Made by a program: the position numbers and the translations under genes. A stretch of 64,000 nucleotides of DNA from Myxococcus stipitatus DSM 14675. Its GTDB lineage: Bacteria; Myxococcota; Myxococcia; Myxococcales; Myxococcaceae. Positions 1 to 7,818 of this stretch are shown piece after piece; the stretch's first letter is position 1, and each line of letters begins with the position of its first letter. The notes beneath the pieces were generated by a model. It was given only the letters and a program-made list of their open reading frames with translations. It had not been told where the DNA came from and did no database searches. Location: NCBI RefSeq assembly GCF_000331735.1, contig NC_020126.1:1922001-1986000 (forward strand). Reading direction: 5' to 3'.

Positions 1-463
1 TCCACTGGGCTGACTTGGGGGGCTGGGCGAGCATGGTGTCTCACCCTCCGCCACCGACCCCTCGCACGCAAACTCCTTTGGTTTCAGTGACGCATGATGC
101 GTTCGCCTTGGGACTTGACCCCCACCACAGCCAGCACGCACACACTCTCGCTTCGATGTCACTGAACGATCTACTTGCCGCGCTTCGTGGTCCCTCGGGC
201 CTCGGCCCGCCGCCGGGAGTCGCGCTCGCGGCGGTGGCCGGCTGTGAGTACCTCCCGCCGAAGAAGGTCGCGCGTGTCGATCTGGGTCAAGTCCCGAATC
301 GTGTGTAGTTGGTTCGGAGGGGGGACGGGGGAGGAAGGCTCTTTGGCTGCATCATTCGGCGGTGTCTGGGGTTGAGGTCAGCAGGGCCATGTCGTGGGAT
401 CGATGGTCATCCCGATGCCGGTAACTTCATCCAGGTAGAGGGAGGGGAGGGGCTGGGTGCGAA
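1..463. other. Left-edge region with no supported gene
   Basis: I see no convincing gene here. The minus strand has a short Arg-rich open stretch ending at a stop at about 171-173. It could be the tail of a degraded element gene, but it has no recognisable motif and no start. The plus-strand frames are GC-driven and look non-coding. The region borders the transposase relic at 464-565 and is best read as decayed mobile-element or intergenic DNA. Confidence 0.35.
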
Positions 464-565
464 GGCCCCAACCAGGCTTCGAACCTCCTCTTCCAGCAGC
501 ATCTCCAGCGCCATGCGGATGGCTCCCAGGAAGAGAGCGCGCACCTCGGTGCGCACCTCTTCGGC
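464..565 (-). pseudogene. IS256-type (mutator) transposase N-terminal fragment
   Basis: Read on the minus strand, this stretch gives EEVRTEVRALFLGAIRMALE followed by a Leu/Glu-rich segment ending in SLVGA. That pattern is typical of the N-terminus of IS256/mutator transposases in myxobacteria. Downstream of GA the similarity stops and the frame soon ends, so the rest of the transposase (DDE domain) is missing. A similar short piece, at the DNA level too, lies at 4098-4159 on the opposite strand. The family assignment is from memory of the pattern. Confidence 0.5.
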
Positions 566-806
566 TCCCCTGCCAGGGGAAGACCGTCTCGGTTGGTTTC
601 ACCGAGGAGCCTCCCACTTTCCCGCTCGTCCCTGTTCACCGGCTACACACTGAGAGGGACACGACCCTCAGTGCCCGGGCTTCGGGGTGGCAGAGTCTGC
701 TCCCACCCAGCCCCTTGCTGCGCTCCGGTGGCGCGGCCCCTCTTCTTCTTGGAGAAATCCGCGGTTAGGGACTCAACGGACTTCGCTCTACGGTGTTCTC
801 CTGCCG

Positions 807-1397
807 ATGTCCGAGCGAAATCCAAGAATGTTCGTCGTGCCGCCTCCAGACAGGCCGGTCGAGGAGCGCACTGACGCGGAGCTGATGCTCCTGGCCAGCG
901 CGGGGGCAGAGGACGCCTTCGCGGCTCTCGTCCGGCGGCACCTGGCGCAGGTTCAGCAGTTCGCGACCCGCTACCTGGGCGACGCCGCCGCGGGGGCGGA
1001 GACCGCGCAAGAGGCCCTCCTCAAGGTCTGGCATGCGCGCCGGGAGTTCCGGCCAGCGCGTCCCTTCTCCGTCTATCTCTACACGGTGGTGCGCAACCTC
1101 TGTCGCAATCAGTATCGCGACCGCGTGCGCCGCAAGCGGCACCTCACACAGGAGGAGGGCGTCACTGCCGACTCCCCCCTCGACACCCTCCTCGACGTCG
1201 AGCGCCGCCGCCGCACCCTCGTGGCCCTGCATGAGCTGTCTCCCAAGCTGAAGGAGGCCGTGCTGCTGCGATTCAGCCAGGGGCTCGACTACCCCGAGAT
1301 TGCTCGGATCCTCGATGTGCCTGTCAGCACCGTCCGCTCGCGCGTGTTTCTCGGCATCCGCCAACTGCGCGCGCACACCCAGGAGGATGGCGAATGA
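807..1397 (+). CDS. ECF-type RNA polymerase sigma factor
   Basis: This 196-residue protein has the standard ECF architecture. Region sigma-2 lies at about residues 35-100, with a helix rich in Gln/Glu/Ala/Leu followed by VRNLCRNQYRDR. Region sigma-4 is at about 130-185 and contains a helix-turn-helix reading LDYPEIARILDVPVSTVRSR. It should direct RNA polymerase to a small regulon in response to an envelope or stress signal. The ATG at 807 is chosen because it gives the usual family length; an internal ATG at 828 is possible, and the ribosome-binding site is weak for both. The stop overlaps the start of the next gene by 4 bases (ATGA), so the zinc-finger protein downstream is almost certainly its translationally coupled anti-sigma factor. 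Confidence 0.93.
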   Translation: MSERNPRMFVVPPPDRPVEERTDAELMLLASAGAEDAFAALVRRHLAQVQQFATRYLGDAAAGAETAQEALLKVWHARREFRPARPFSVYLYTVVRNLCRNQYRDRVRRKRHLTQEEGVTADSPLDTLLDVERRRRTLVALHELSPKLKEAVLLRFSQGLDYPEIARILDVPVSTVRSRVFLGIRQLRAHTQEDGE

Positions 1398-2215
1398 GCG
1401 CCCCCTGTCCCGACCCCATGGAGCTGCTGGAATGGCTGGATGGCGAGAGCACCCTCCATCGTTCCCGGTGGCTCGAAGGCCACCTGTCCGGCTGCGCGTC
1501 CTGCCGCCAAGAGATGAACGCACAGAAGCAGTTGGTGGCCCGGCTGAGCGCGCCACCGCCCCCCGTGGATGAGCGCGATGTCCAAGCCCTCATGGCCCGT
1601 CTCAAGGACAAGCCTCTCCGCCACCCCGGGGCCTGGTGGGCACCAGGCTGGCGCGCGGGACTCGCCACGGCATGCCTGGCGGTGACAGGCGTCTTGTGTG
1701 GATATGTGGTGCAAGCGTTCTCCCCCCTCCGGCCGGAGTTCGCCGCGCGTGGCGGGCCATTCGTCGCGCCACTCCAACGGTATGTTGGCGTGGATCTGCT
1801 CTCCGCCGGCAGCCCACCCGTGCTGCTTCGTCCCGGAGCGGTCCTCTCGCCGTCGACCCCGCTCTTCGCGCGCTTCCGCAACCTGGGCGAGACGCCCGCT
1901 TTTCTCCTCCTCTTCGCCAGGGACGCAGCCGGCGAGCTTCACTGGCTCTACCCCGCGTACCTCACGCCGGGGGAGGACCCTCGCTCGGTCGAGCTTCCGC
2001 CCTCGGTACGCGACACCCCCATGCCGGAGGCGGTGCTGCTCGACCAGCCCGCGTTGGGCCCCTTGCAAGTCTTTGCGCTGGTGACGTCCGAGCCCCTCCG
2101 CGTCCTCGACGTGGAGGCGCTCGAGAAGAGCCCGAACCTGGAACCCCTCCTCCGCGCGCGTTGGCCGGAGGCCGCACTCACCCACTGGACGTTGATGCTC
2201 GAGAAGGCGCCATGA
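1394..2215 (+). CDS. Zinc-finger membrane anti-sigma factor with C-terminal sensor domain
   Basis: The 273-residue protein begins with a ZAS-type zinc-binding motif, His30-x3-Cys34-x2-Cys37, as in anti-sigma factors that hold an ECF sigma factor inactive. One transmembrane helix spans about residues 87-108, so the remaining ~165 residues should be periplasmic. That part contains a DUF4384-like beta-rich segment (FARFRNLGETPAFLLLFARD and following). DUF4384 domains are often seen with caspase-fold proteins, which fits the next gene. It overlaps the sigma gene by 4 bases and the caspase gene by 4 bases, so the three proteins are probably one regulatory circuit. The anti-sigma role is inferred from motif and position; the signal is unknown. 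Confidence 0.85.
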   Translation: MSAPCPDPMELLEWLDGESTLHRSRWLEGHLSGCASCRQEMNAQKQLVARLSAPPPPVDERDVQALMARLKDKPLRHPGAWWAPGWRAGLATACLAVTGVLCGYVVQAFSPLRPEFAARGGPFVAPLQRYVGVDLLSAGSPPVLLRPGAVLSPSTPLFARFRNLGETPAFLLLFARDAAGELHWLYPAYLTPGEDPRSVELPPSVRDTPMPEAVLLDQPALGPLQVFALVTSEPLRVLDVEALEKSPNLEPLLRARWPEAALTHWTLMLEKAP

Positions 2216-4086
2216 ATCTCTCCACGGCCATGAAGTCGCTCACGTACACGTTGCTCCTCCTCCCCATGCTCTGTCTGGCCGAAACGCGCGAGCGCTTCGT
2301 CTTGATTGTCGGCAACAACACGAGTGCCACCCTCGGACGCCCCCGGCTCCAGTTCGCGGACGATGACGCCGCCAAGTACGACACCGTCTTTCGGGTGCTC
2401 GCCCCGGGGGCATATGTGCGCGTGCTCACGGAGCTCGACAAGGACACCGCGCGGCTGTTTCCGGAGGTGCGGCAGCGGGCGGAGCCACCCACTCTCGCAC
2501 GGCTTCAGGAGGCCTTCGAGGATATCTCGCGGCGCGTCCGGGAGAACACGCGCCAGGGACGGGAGAGTGAGCTGTATTTCCTCTTCGCCGGTCATGGGGA
2601 TGTCGAGCAAGGAAAGGGATTCCTCGAGCTTGCCGATGGCGCCTTCACGTCCGACGCGCTCGAGGAGGCGCTGTCCAAGGTTCCGGTTCAACGGGCCCAC
2701 GTGGTCCTCGACAGTTGCAACTCGTTCTTCATGCTCAACCCGCGCAAGCCCGGCGGCCGGCGCTACGCCACGCCCGTGGATTCCGCGGAGGCCCTGGGGC
2801 GCAGGCTCCCGAATGTCGGGGTGCTGCTCTCCACGAGCGCGGAGGCGGAGGTGTATGAGTGGTCGGAGCTCCAGTCCGGAATCTTCAGTCATGCGGTCCG
2901 CTCGGGGTTGCTCGGCGCGGCGGACGGGGACGGGGATGGGGCGGTCTCCTACGAAGAGCTGGCTGCCTTCGTGGAGACCGCCAGCCACGAAGTGAAGAAC
3001 CCCGCCTTCCGCCCGCATGTGTTTGCCCGAGGTCCCTCGGGCGACAACCAGGTCCATCTGATGGAGTCCGGGGTCGCGAACGGCGCGGTGCTCGATGTGG
3101 GCGAGACAGAGCCCGTCCGGCTCGTTGTGCGGGATGCGGAGGGGCTGCGCTGGATAGACAGCCACAGCGAGGCGGGCCATCGTGTCCACTTGCGCCTGCC
3201 CCAGGCCATTCGCGGTGGGAGCGTCGAGCGGGTGCTCGCGGATGGGAGCTCCGAGCGCTTCGGGTTGCCTGCGGAACAGGGGACCCTCTCCTCACTCGTC
3301 TCCGTCGAGCGCATGCTGGAGGCGCGGGGAATCACGGACCCCCTGCGCATGCTCTTCGCTCAGCCGTTTGGCCCGCGGGCGCTTTCTGACTTCCGCAGTG
3401 CACAAGCGGCGACCCCCACTGCCGTGTACGGCATCTCGCGCGAGGACGGTGACCGCATGGGGTTGCTGCTGGGGCAACTGGGACGACAGCAGCGCCAGAG
3501 CAGACACGTCGAAGGTGCGCTCCGGCTCACGGGTGGCGCGGCAATGGCTCTGGCGGGAGGGCTCAACCTGCGGGCGGACGGGTACAAGGCCGCGACCTGG
3601 AGCTATCTGGGGGCAAGCGCGCTCCTCCTTGGGGCCGGGACATGGTCGCTGCTGAGCAGCACGGAGGGGGAGGAGATGGAAGCGGAGTATCGGCGGGCGC
3701 TCTTGACTCAGGAGGACCACGCCTTGGTGGTTGCGCGCACCGAAGAGCGCCTCCGGAGCATCGCGGCGACCGAGGAGCGCAACAGGTTTGCTCTCAAGTT
3801 GACGGGCGCCTTCGTACTCGCCACAGGTGCTGCCCTCACGGTGTGGATGGAGGACGTGAAGCCCCCGTTGCCGGAGAACTATGGTCGCGCCCTCAATCGG
3901 CTGGCAGGGCCGGCCTTCATGATCGCTGGGACGAGCTTCCTCCTGGACGCCTTCCTGCAACAGTCACCTGCCGAGCATGTCCTCGAAGCCTGGAGCTCCG
4001 GAAGCGCACCTCGCGAAGTGCCTCGGATGTCCTTCACGCTGCTCCCTGAGGGTGGGGCCATGCTGGGGATGTCGGGCCGATTCTGA
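2212..4086 (+). CDS. Caspase-fold (peptidase C14-like) secreted/membrane protein
   Basis: The 624-residue protein starts with a signal peptide (about 1-23), then a caspase-like p20 domain. The expected catalytic dyad is visible: His128 in FAGHGD and Cys169 in VLDSCNS. An EF-hand-like acidic loop (DGDGDGAVSYEE, about 240-250) follows. The C-terminal third has three hydrophobic segments (about 440-480, 525-545 and 560-585), so this half is probably membrane-bound. Caspase-fold proteins in bacteria act as Arg/Lys-type cysteine peptidases, some in regulated cell death. Here the gene is the last of a sigma/anti-sigma/caspase operon (4-base overlap), so its expression is probably tied to that sigma factor. 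The start at 2212 is set by the signal peptide and the overlap; the same frame is open far upstream but reads through the anti-sigma gene. Confidence 0.85.
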   Translation: MNLSTAMKSLTYTLLLLPMLCLAETRERFVLIVGNNTSATLGRPRLQFADDDAAKYDTVFRVLAPGAYVRVLTELDKDTARLFPEVRQRAEPPTLARLQEAFEDISRRVRENTRQGRESELYFLFAGHGDVEQGKGFLELADGAFTSDALEEALSKVPVQRAHVVLDSCNSFFMLNPRKPGGRRYATPVDSAEALGRRLPNVGVLLSTSAEAEVYEWSELQSGIFSHAVRSGLLGAADGDGDGAVSYEELAAFVETASHEVKNPAFRPHVFARGPSGDNQVHLMESGVANGAVLDVGETEPVRLVVRDAEGLRWIDSHSEAGHRVHLRLPQAIRGGSVERVLADGSSERFGLPAEQGTLSSLVSVERMLEARGITDPLRMLFAQPFGPRALSDFRSAQAATPTAVYGISREDGDRMGLLLGQLGRQQRQSRHVEGALRLTGGAAMALAGGLNLRADGYKAATWSYLGASALLLGAGTWSLLSSTEGEEMEAEYRRALLTQEDHALVVARTEERLRSIAATEERNRFALKLTGAFVLATGAALTVWMEDVKPPLPENYGRALNRLAGPAFMIAGTSFLLDAFLQQSPAEHVLEAWSSGSAPREVPRMSFTLLPEGGAMLGMSGRF

Positions 4087-4097
4087 GTCACTCAGAA

Positions 4098-4159
4098 CCG
4101 AGTTTGCCGTGCCCTCGCACGAGGAGGTGCGCACCGACGCGCGCTCTCTCTTTGGGTAA
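4098..4159 (+). pseudogene. IS256-type transposase N-terminal fragment
   Basis: The plus strand reads HEEVRTDARSLFG and then stops at 4157-4159. It matches the start of the fragment at 464-565 on the other strand, both in protein (EEVRT-x-x-R-x-LF) and in DNA. Only about 20 codons survive. The two pieces point outward from the sigma/anti-sigma/caspase operon, as remnants of inverted element copies would. Confidence is limited by the short length. Confidence 0.4.
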
Positions 4160-4238
4160 CCGTCCGGTCGGTGACGTGGCGTGAGCGATTGAAGACGGAC
4201 GGGGCCGTGCTCGGCGGGCGCCGCGACCCGATGGGTGT

Positions 4239-4529
4239 TCAGGGACTGGGCTGAGGGTGTGACTCGGGCGGACCCGTGCTCTGCCGCCACTTCCACTCGT
4301 AAGGCAGCAGCTCCGCGATGCGCGAGTTGGGATGCGTCTGGACGCGGAGCAGGACGTCGGCCAGGTACGTCTCGGGATTGACCTGGTTGGCCTCGCAGGT
4401 AGCCACCAGTGCGTAGAGACCCGCGAGATTCTCTCCCGCGGCTTCGTGGCCGACGAAGAGGAAGTTCTTCCGGCCCAGGGCCGCGCCCTGTTCATTCTGC
4501 CGCACGCATCGCGGAAGTTGCGCAGGTGC
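4239..4529 (-). pseudogene. IS66-family transposase (TnpC) C-terminal remnant
   Basis: About 80 residues of the C-terminus of an IS66 transposase are readable on the minus strand. They include the hallmark ALGRKNFLFVGHEAAGENLA, then GLYALVATCEANQVNPETYL, a segment around LLRVQTHP, and an ending around AELLPYEWKW. Upstream (about 4510-4830) the other frames show only scraps, and the DDE catalytic core is missing. It is therefore a dead relic. No terminal inverted repeats could be found. Confidence 0.8.
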
Positions 4530-5009
4530 ACTACCGATGGCACCCCTTGGTCGGCCAGCAAGTCCCTGTGCTCTACCGCGAGCATCGCAAAGGGGAGCAG
4601 CGTGGAAGTGGGCGCGCAGCTCGGGCAGACCGAGGCTCGGTCCTGCCGCATTCCAGATGTAACTCCTGCCAGGTCTGGCCGTTCCAGGTCCGTGGGAAGG
4701 GTAGGGTACCGCTCTCCATGTGACCTCAAGCCCGGACGGGGTTCACGCTCCCTGGTTGGGTTGCCAGGCGCCCTGAGCTCGCGAAACTTCGGGGCTGACT
4801 GCGCCAGGCGTGTGCCTCCCTGCATGGTGGCGCCCCATGGGGAGCGTGACCCGGTCTGGCTGGCTTGGTCATGTGAACGGCGAAAATGAACACGGGCGCG
4901 ACCGCGTTCACTTTCGAGCTGGCAATATCAAGCGATGTCGATGGGGCGCGGGGTGTAGGCTTGCCTGCATGCTTCCCACGTTCCTCGCGCGGGAGGATGG
5001 TGGAGTCCC
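4530..5009. other. Intergenic/decayed region
   Basis: No gene is supported here. Part of it may be the eroded middle of the IS66 transposase, since a minus-strand phrase around LLADQGVPSVVHLRNFRD lies just upstream of the surviving tail. The right part should hold the promoter for the AraC-type regulator at 5010, but no confident promoter motif was seen. Confidence 0.3.
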
Positions 5010-5846
5010 ATGGCCCAGCTCCTGACCCTCCTCGAGTCCGAGCAATTCCGCGTGCTCGACTCGCGCTGCCAGCATCCGCGCGCGGGGCCCGCGGAGGAGC
5101 GGGGCGGCGACCCGGGACACCTGGTGCTGCTGCGCCGCGGCTGCTTCAGCTACCACCGGGGGCTGCGGCGCTTCGTCGCCGACCCCTGCCATCCTCGCGT
5201 GGACTATCGGGTCGGCCATCCGGGCGCGGAGGGAGACGATGCGACGGTCATCAAGCTCGCACCGGAGCTCTTCGACGAGCTGTGGGGCCGGCGTGGCCCG
5301 GACCATCCGGAGCTGGGGCTGAGCGCCGCGGTGCATCTGCGCCATGCGCGCGTGTGTGCCGCGCTGCGCGACCCGGTCGGAGACCAGCTCTCGCGTGAGG
5401 AGAGTGTGTTCGCACTTCTCGAAGTGGCTGCTTCGGACAGGCAGTGCGCGGGGGCCCCTGTGCGCGGAGACCGGGGCGCACGTCGCCGCACCGTCGGCCG
5501 CGTGCGCGCGCTGCTCGCGGCCCAGCTTTCGGCGAACCTCTCTCTCGACACCGTGGCGCGGGAGGCTCGCTGCTCGCCCTTCCACCTCATGCGCCTCTTC
5601 CATGCGGAGACGGGGCTGTCCCTGCGCGCCTACCGTCGCCAGCTTCGGGTGTTCACGGCGCTGGGTCGGCTCGGCGAGGGCGAGCGGGACCTTGCACGGC
5701 TCGCGCTGGAACTGGGCTTCTCGCACCACAGCCACCTCTCGCAGAGCGTGCGACAGGTGCTGGGCCTCAGCCCTGCGCGCCTGCGTGCCGAGCTGCGGCG
5801 GGGGGCGCGCAGGTTTCTGACAGCGGGGCGGCGCTCACGCCTCTAG
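5010..5846 (+). CDS. AraC-family transcriptional regulator
   Basis: The 278-residue protein has a variable N-terminal half (about 1-150), probably a cupin-like sensor, and a C-terminal AraC/XylS DNA-binding domain (about 165-270). Two helix-turn-helix units are visible: LSLDTVAREARCSPFHLMRL and, later, ARLALELGFSHHSHLSQSVR followed by GLSPARLR. It probably binds DNA as a local activator; the ligand is unknown. The downstream gene at 5857 starts 10 bases after the stop and is probably cotranscribed. The ATG at 5010 gives the usual family length. Confidence 0.9.
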   Translation: MAQLLTLLESEQFRVLDSRCQHPRAGPAEERGGDPGHLVLLRRGCFSYHRGLRRFVADPCHPRVDYRVGHPGAEGDDATVIKLAPELFDELWGRRGPDHPELGLSAAVHLRHARVCAALRDPVGDQLSREESVFALLEVAASDRQCAGAPVRGDRGARRRTVGRVRALLAAQLSANLSLDTVAREARCSPFHLMRLFHAETGLSLRAYRRQLRVFTALGRLGEGERDLARLALELGFSHHSHLSQSVRQVLGLSPARLRAELRRGARRFLTAGRRSRL

Positions 5847-5856
5847 CTTCGCGTGC

Positions 5857-6474
5857 ATGAAGCCCCTCCATCTGCTCCGGCCGCTGCTCTTCGCTTTCTT
5901 GCCTGCGCTCGTGTTGTACCCGCGCCCAGGATTTCCCCAGGAGCGTGCGGCCTCCGTGCCTGCCAGGCGCGATGGCCAACACGACTTCGACTTCGAGATC
6001 GGCACCTGGCGTACGCATCTGAAGCGGCGCCTGCGCCCGCTGACGGGCTCGAACTCCTGGGTGGAGATGAAGGGGACCACTGTCGTGCGCAAGGTGTGGA
6101 ACGGCCGCGGCAACCTCGTGGAGCTCGTGGCCGAGGGAGCAGGTGGGCGCTTCGAGGGACTCAACCTGCGCCTGTACAATCCGCAGACGCGCCAGTGGAG
6201 CCTGCACTTCGCGAACAGCCGCGATGGCACCCTCGCCATTCCAACGGTGGGCGAGTTCAAGGACGGGCGCGGTGAGTTCTACGCCCAGGAGCGGCTCGAC
6301 GGACGCGCCATCCTGGTGCGTTTCGTCATCTCAAACGTGACGCCGGATTCAGTCCGCTTCGAGCAGGCCTTTTCGGACGATGGCGGCAAGACCTGGGAGG
6401 TGAACTGGATCGCCCAGGACACGCGGGTCGACGCAGCGGCCGGCGGGGCGAAGGACGGTGCAGGCTCGGATTGA
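5857..6474 (+). CDS. Secreted DUF1579-like protein
   Basis: This 205-residue protein has an N-terminal signal peptide (about 1-28, hydrophobic core LLFAFLPALVLY). A compact beta-rich domain follows, starting HDFDFEIGTWRTHLKRRL. The phrase DFEIGTW, then regularly spaced strands ending in SDDGGKTWEVNWI, recalls DUF1579-like proteins, often annotated as hypothetical. No catalytic residues stand out. It directly follows the AraC regulator and is probably in the same transcript, so it may be the regulator's target. The function is unknown. Confidence 0.75.
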   Translation: MKPLHLLRPLLFAFLPALVLYPRPGFPQERAASVPARRDGQHDFDFEIGTWRTHLKRRLRPLTGSNSWVEMKGTTVVRKVWNGRGNLVELVAEGAGGRFEGLNLRLYNPQTRQWSLHFANSRDGTLAIPTVGEFKDGRGEFYAQERLDGRAILVRFVISNVTPDSVRFEQAFSDDGGKTWEVNWIAQDTRVDAAAGGAKDGAGSD

Positions 6475-6690
6475 GGCAGCACGGCCTGCTTCCGCGGCGG
6501 GCCTTGCCGGCCGAGGACACGGAGCTCGAGCTCGGTCAATGCGCATGTCCGAAGGCTGGGTGGTTCAGTTGCGAGTGGCTCTCCGTGCACCAGGTGCGTG
6601 GCTTCCCGTGCTTCGCTCCTCACCTGTGTGCCCACGGCGGTCGTGCTTGGCTGAAACGTGAAAGCCACCGGCTCCGGAGTTGGGCGTGCC

Positions 6691-7320
6691 TCACTCGCGG
6701 ATGCGCCGATACATCAGGTCCGTGCGCAGTGCGTACTTCAGGCCCGCCGTGACTGCCGCCCCCTCGTGGTACAGGTGGTGATTGAAGAGCAGCGCGGCGC
6801 CCCTGCGCGGCGTCACGGCGCGCTCCAAATAGAGGAAGTTTGTCGCGCCTCCGTCCATGCCGTCGTTCAGGTACACCATGAAGGTGAGCAGGCTTCGCTC
6901 GTCCCGGTGCCGCACGAAGGCTCCGTCGAAGTGCGGGGCGAAGTATTGCCCCGCCTCGTAGCGGTAGCAGCGCAGCCGCTCGTTCGTCCCGCACAGCTCC
7001 CACTCGCGCTCCAGCCGGGGCGGAACGTGGGGCTTGATTCGCTGGAACAGCAGGTCCGCCAGCTCGTAGTCGTCGAACATCACCCGGGTGTTGTTCCGGA
7101 TGTCGGGCCGCATCACGAAGCCAGCGGCGGTGGTGATGGGCGCCGCCGTCGGCCCGGACTCCTCGATTCGCGCCACCAGCGCCTGGCACTCCTCGGCGTT
7201 GAGCAGGTCGTCGACGGTGATGACCAGCGGATTGCGCTCATCCAGCGCTTCATCGGGGTCCGGCAGCAGGGGCGACATGGACGTGGATGTGATTCCAATC
7301 GCCCTGAAATGTAAACGCAT
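6691..7320 (-). CDS. 2OG-Fe(II) dioxygenase, prolyl 4-hydroxylase-like
   Basis: The 209-residue protein is a single prolyl-4-hydroxylase-type jelly roll. The iron ligands His130 and Asp132 (APHFDG) and a distal His185 (YHEG) are present, and Lys195 is placed to bind 2-oxoglutarate. A cytosolic hydroxylase acting on a peptide or small molecule is expected; the substrate is unknown. The ATG at 7320 is preferred because a GGAGGTCAGAGG-like ribosome-binding region lies just upstream; the in-frame ATG at 7278 lacks one. A decayed copy of the central part of this protein lies at 52943-53047, so the gene has been copied within the genome. Confidence 0.9.
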   Translation of the reverse strand: MRLHFRAIGITSTSMSPLLPDPDEALDERNPLVITVDDLLNAEECQALVARIEESGPTAAPITTAAGFVMRPDIRNNTRVMFDDYELADLLFQRIKPHVPPRLEREWELCGTNERLRCYRYEAGQYFAPHFDGAFVRHRDERSLLTFMVYLNDGMDGGATNFLYLERAVTPRRGAALLFNHHLYHEGAAVTAGLKYALRTDLMYRRIRE

Positions 7321-7360
7321 CTTCGCCTCTGACCTCCTGCGGTGTCATCGTTGGACGGCG

Positions 7361-7374
7361 CATCCACGTGGATG
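7361..7374. promoter_or_regulatory. Perfect 14-base palindrome upstream of the dioxygenase gene
   Basis: CATCCACGTGGATG is a perfect 7+7 palindrome, 41 bases upstream of the start at 7320. An imperfect relative (ACATGGACGTGGATGT) occurs inside the gene start at about 7275-7290. The position suits an operator, but there is no divergent regulator, so the role is a guess. The rest of 7321-7818 shows no gene; a weaker inverted repeat CTGACG...CGTCAG lies at 7653-7675. Confidence 0.3.
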
Positions 7375-7818
7375 ACGAGGTCCAAGGTGCCCCTTGTCGT
7401 ATCGACGTGGCCTGGACCGGAGGACTCTCCGCGAGCCACGGCGGGGCGAGCCGCAGCTCAGGCCCACGCCTCCTGCGTCGAGTCCCAGACCGGTGCCTCA
7501 CACACCACCGAGGTACGGCCTCTCCGCAGCGACGAGAGGAGTCCTTGGTCTGCTCGAACTCGTTCATCCGCTCGCGCACGCACGGACCTCACCTGGGCCG
7601 ACAGTTCCCCCCATCAACAGTCTCGCCCGGTACGGGCCAGCGGAGGCGCATCCTGACGTGTCATTGACGCGTCAGAGGGCGCCCACGCAGGGACGCTCGA
7701 GGCATCTCCACTCTGTCCACTCGGATGGCATGCGAACTGAATGAGGCCGGTCGCAGGGGAAGTACGCCGTCCCAGTCGCGGGCAGCCTTGTCCCTCCCAC
7801 CTCACTCCAGGGGGCTTC

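Noticed and set aside
1636..2211. In-frame upstream extension of the caspase gene
   Set aside because: It overlaps the anti-sigma gene in another frame and lacks protein-like composition; the signal peptide starts at 2212.
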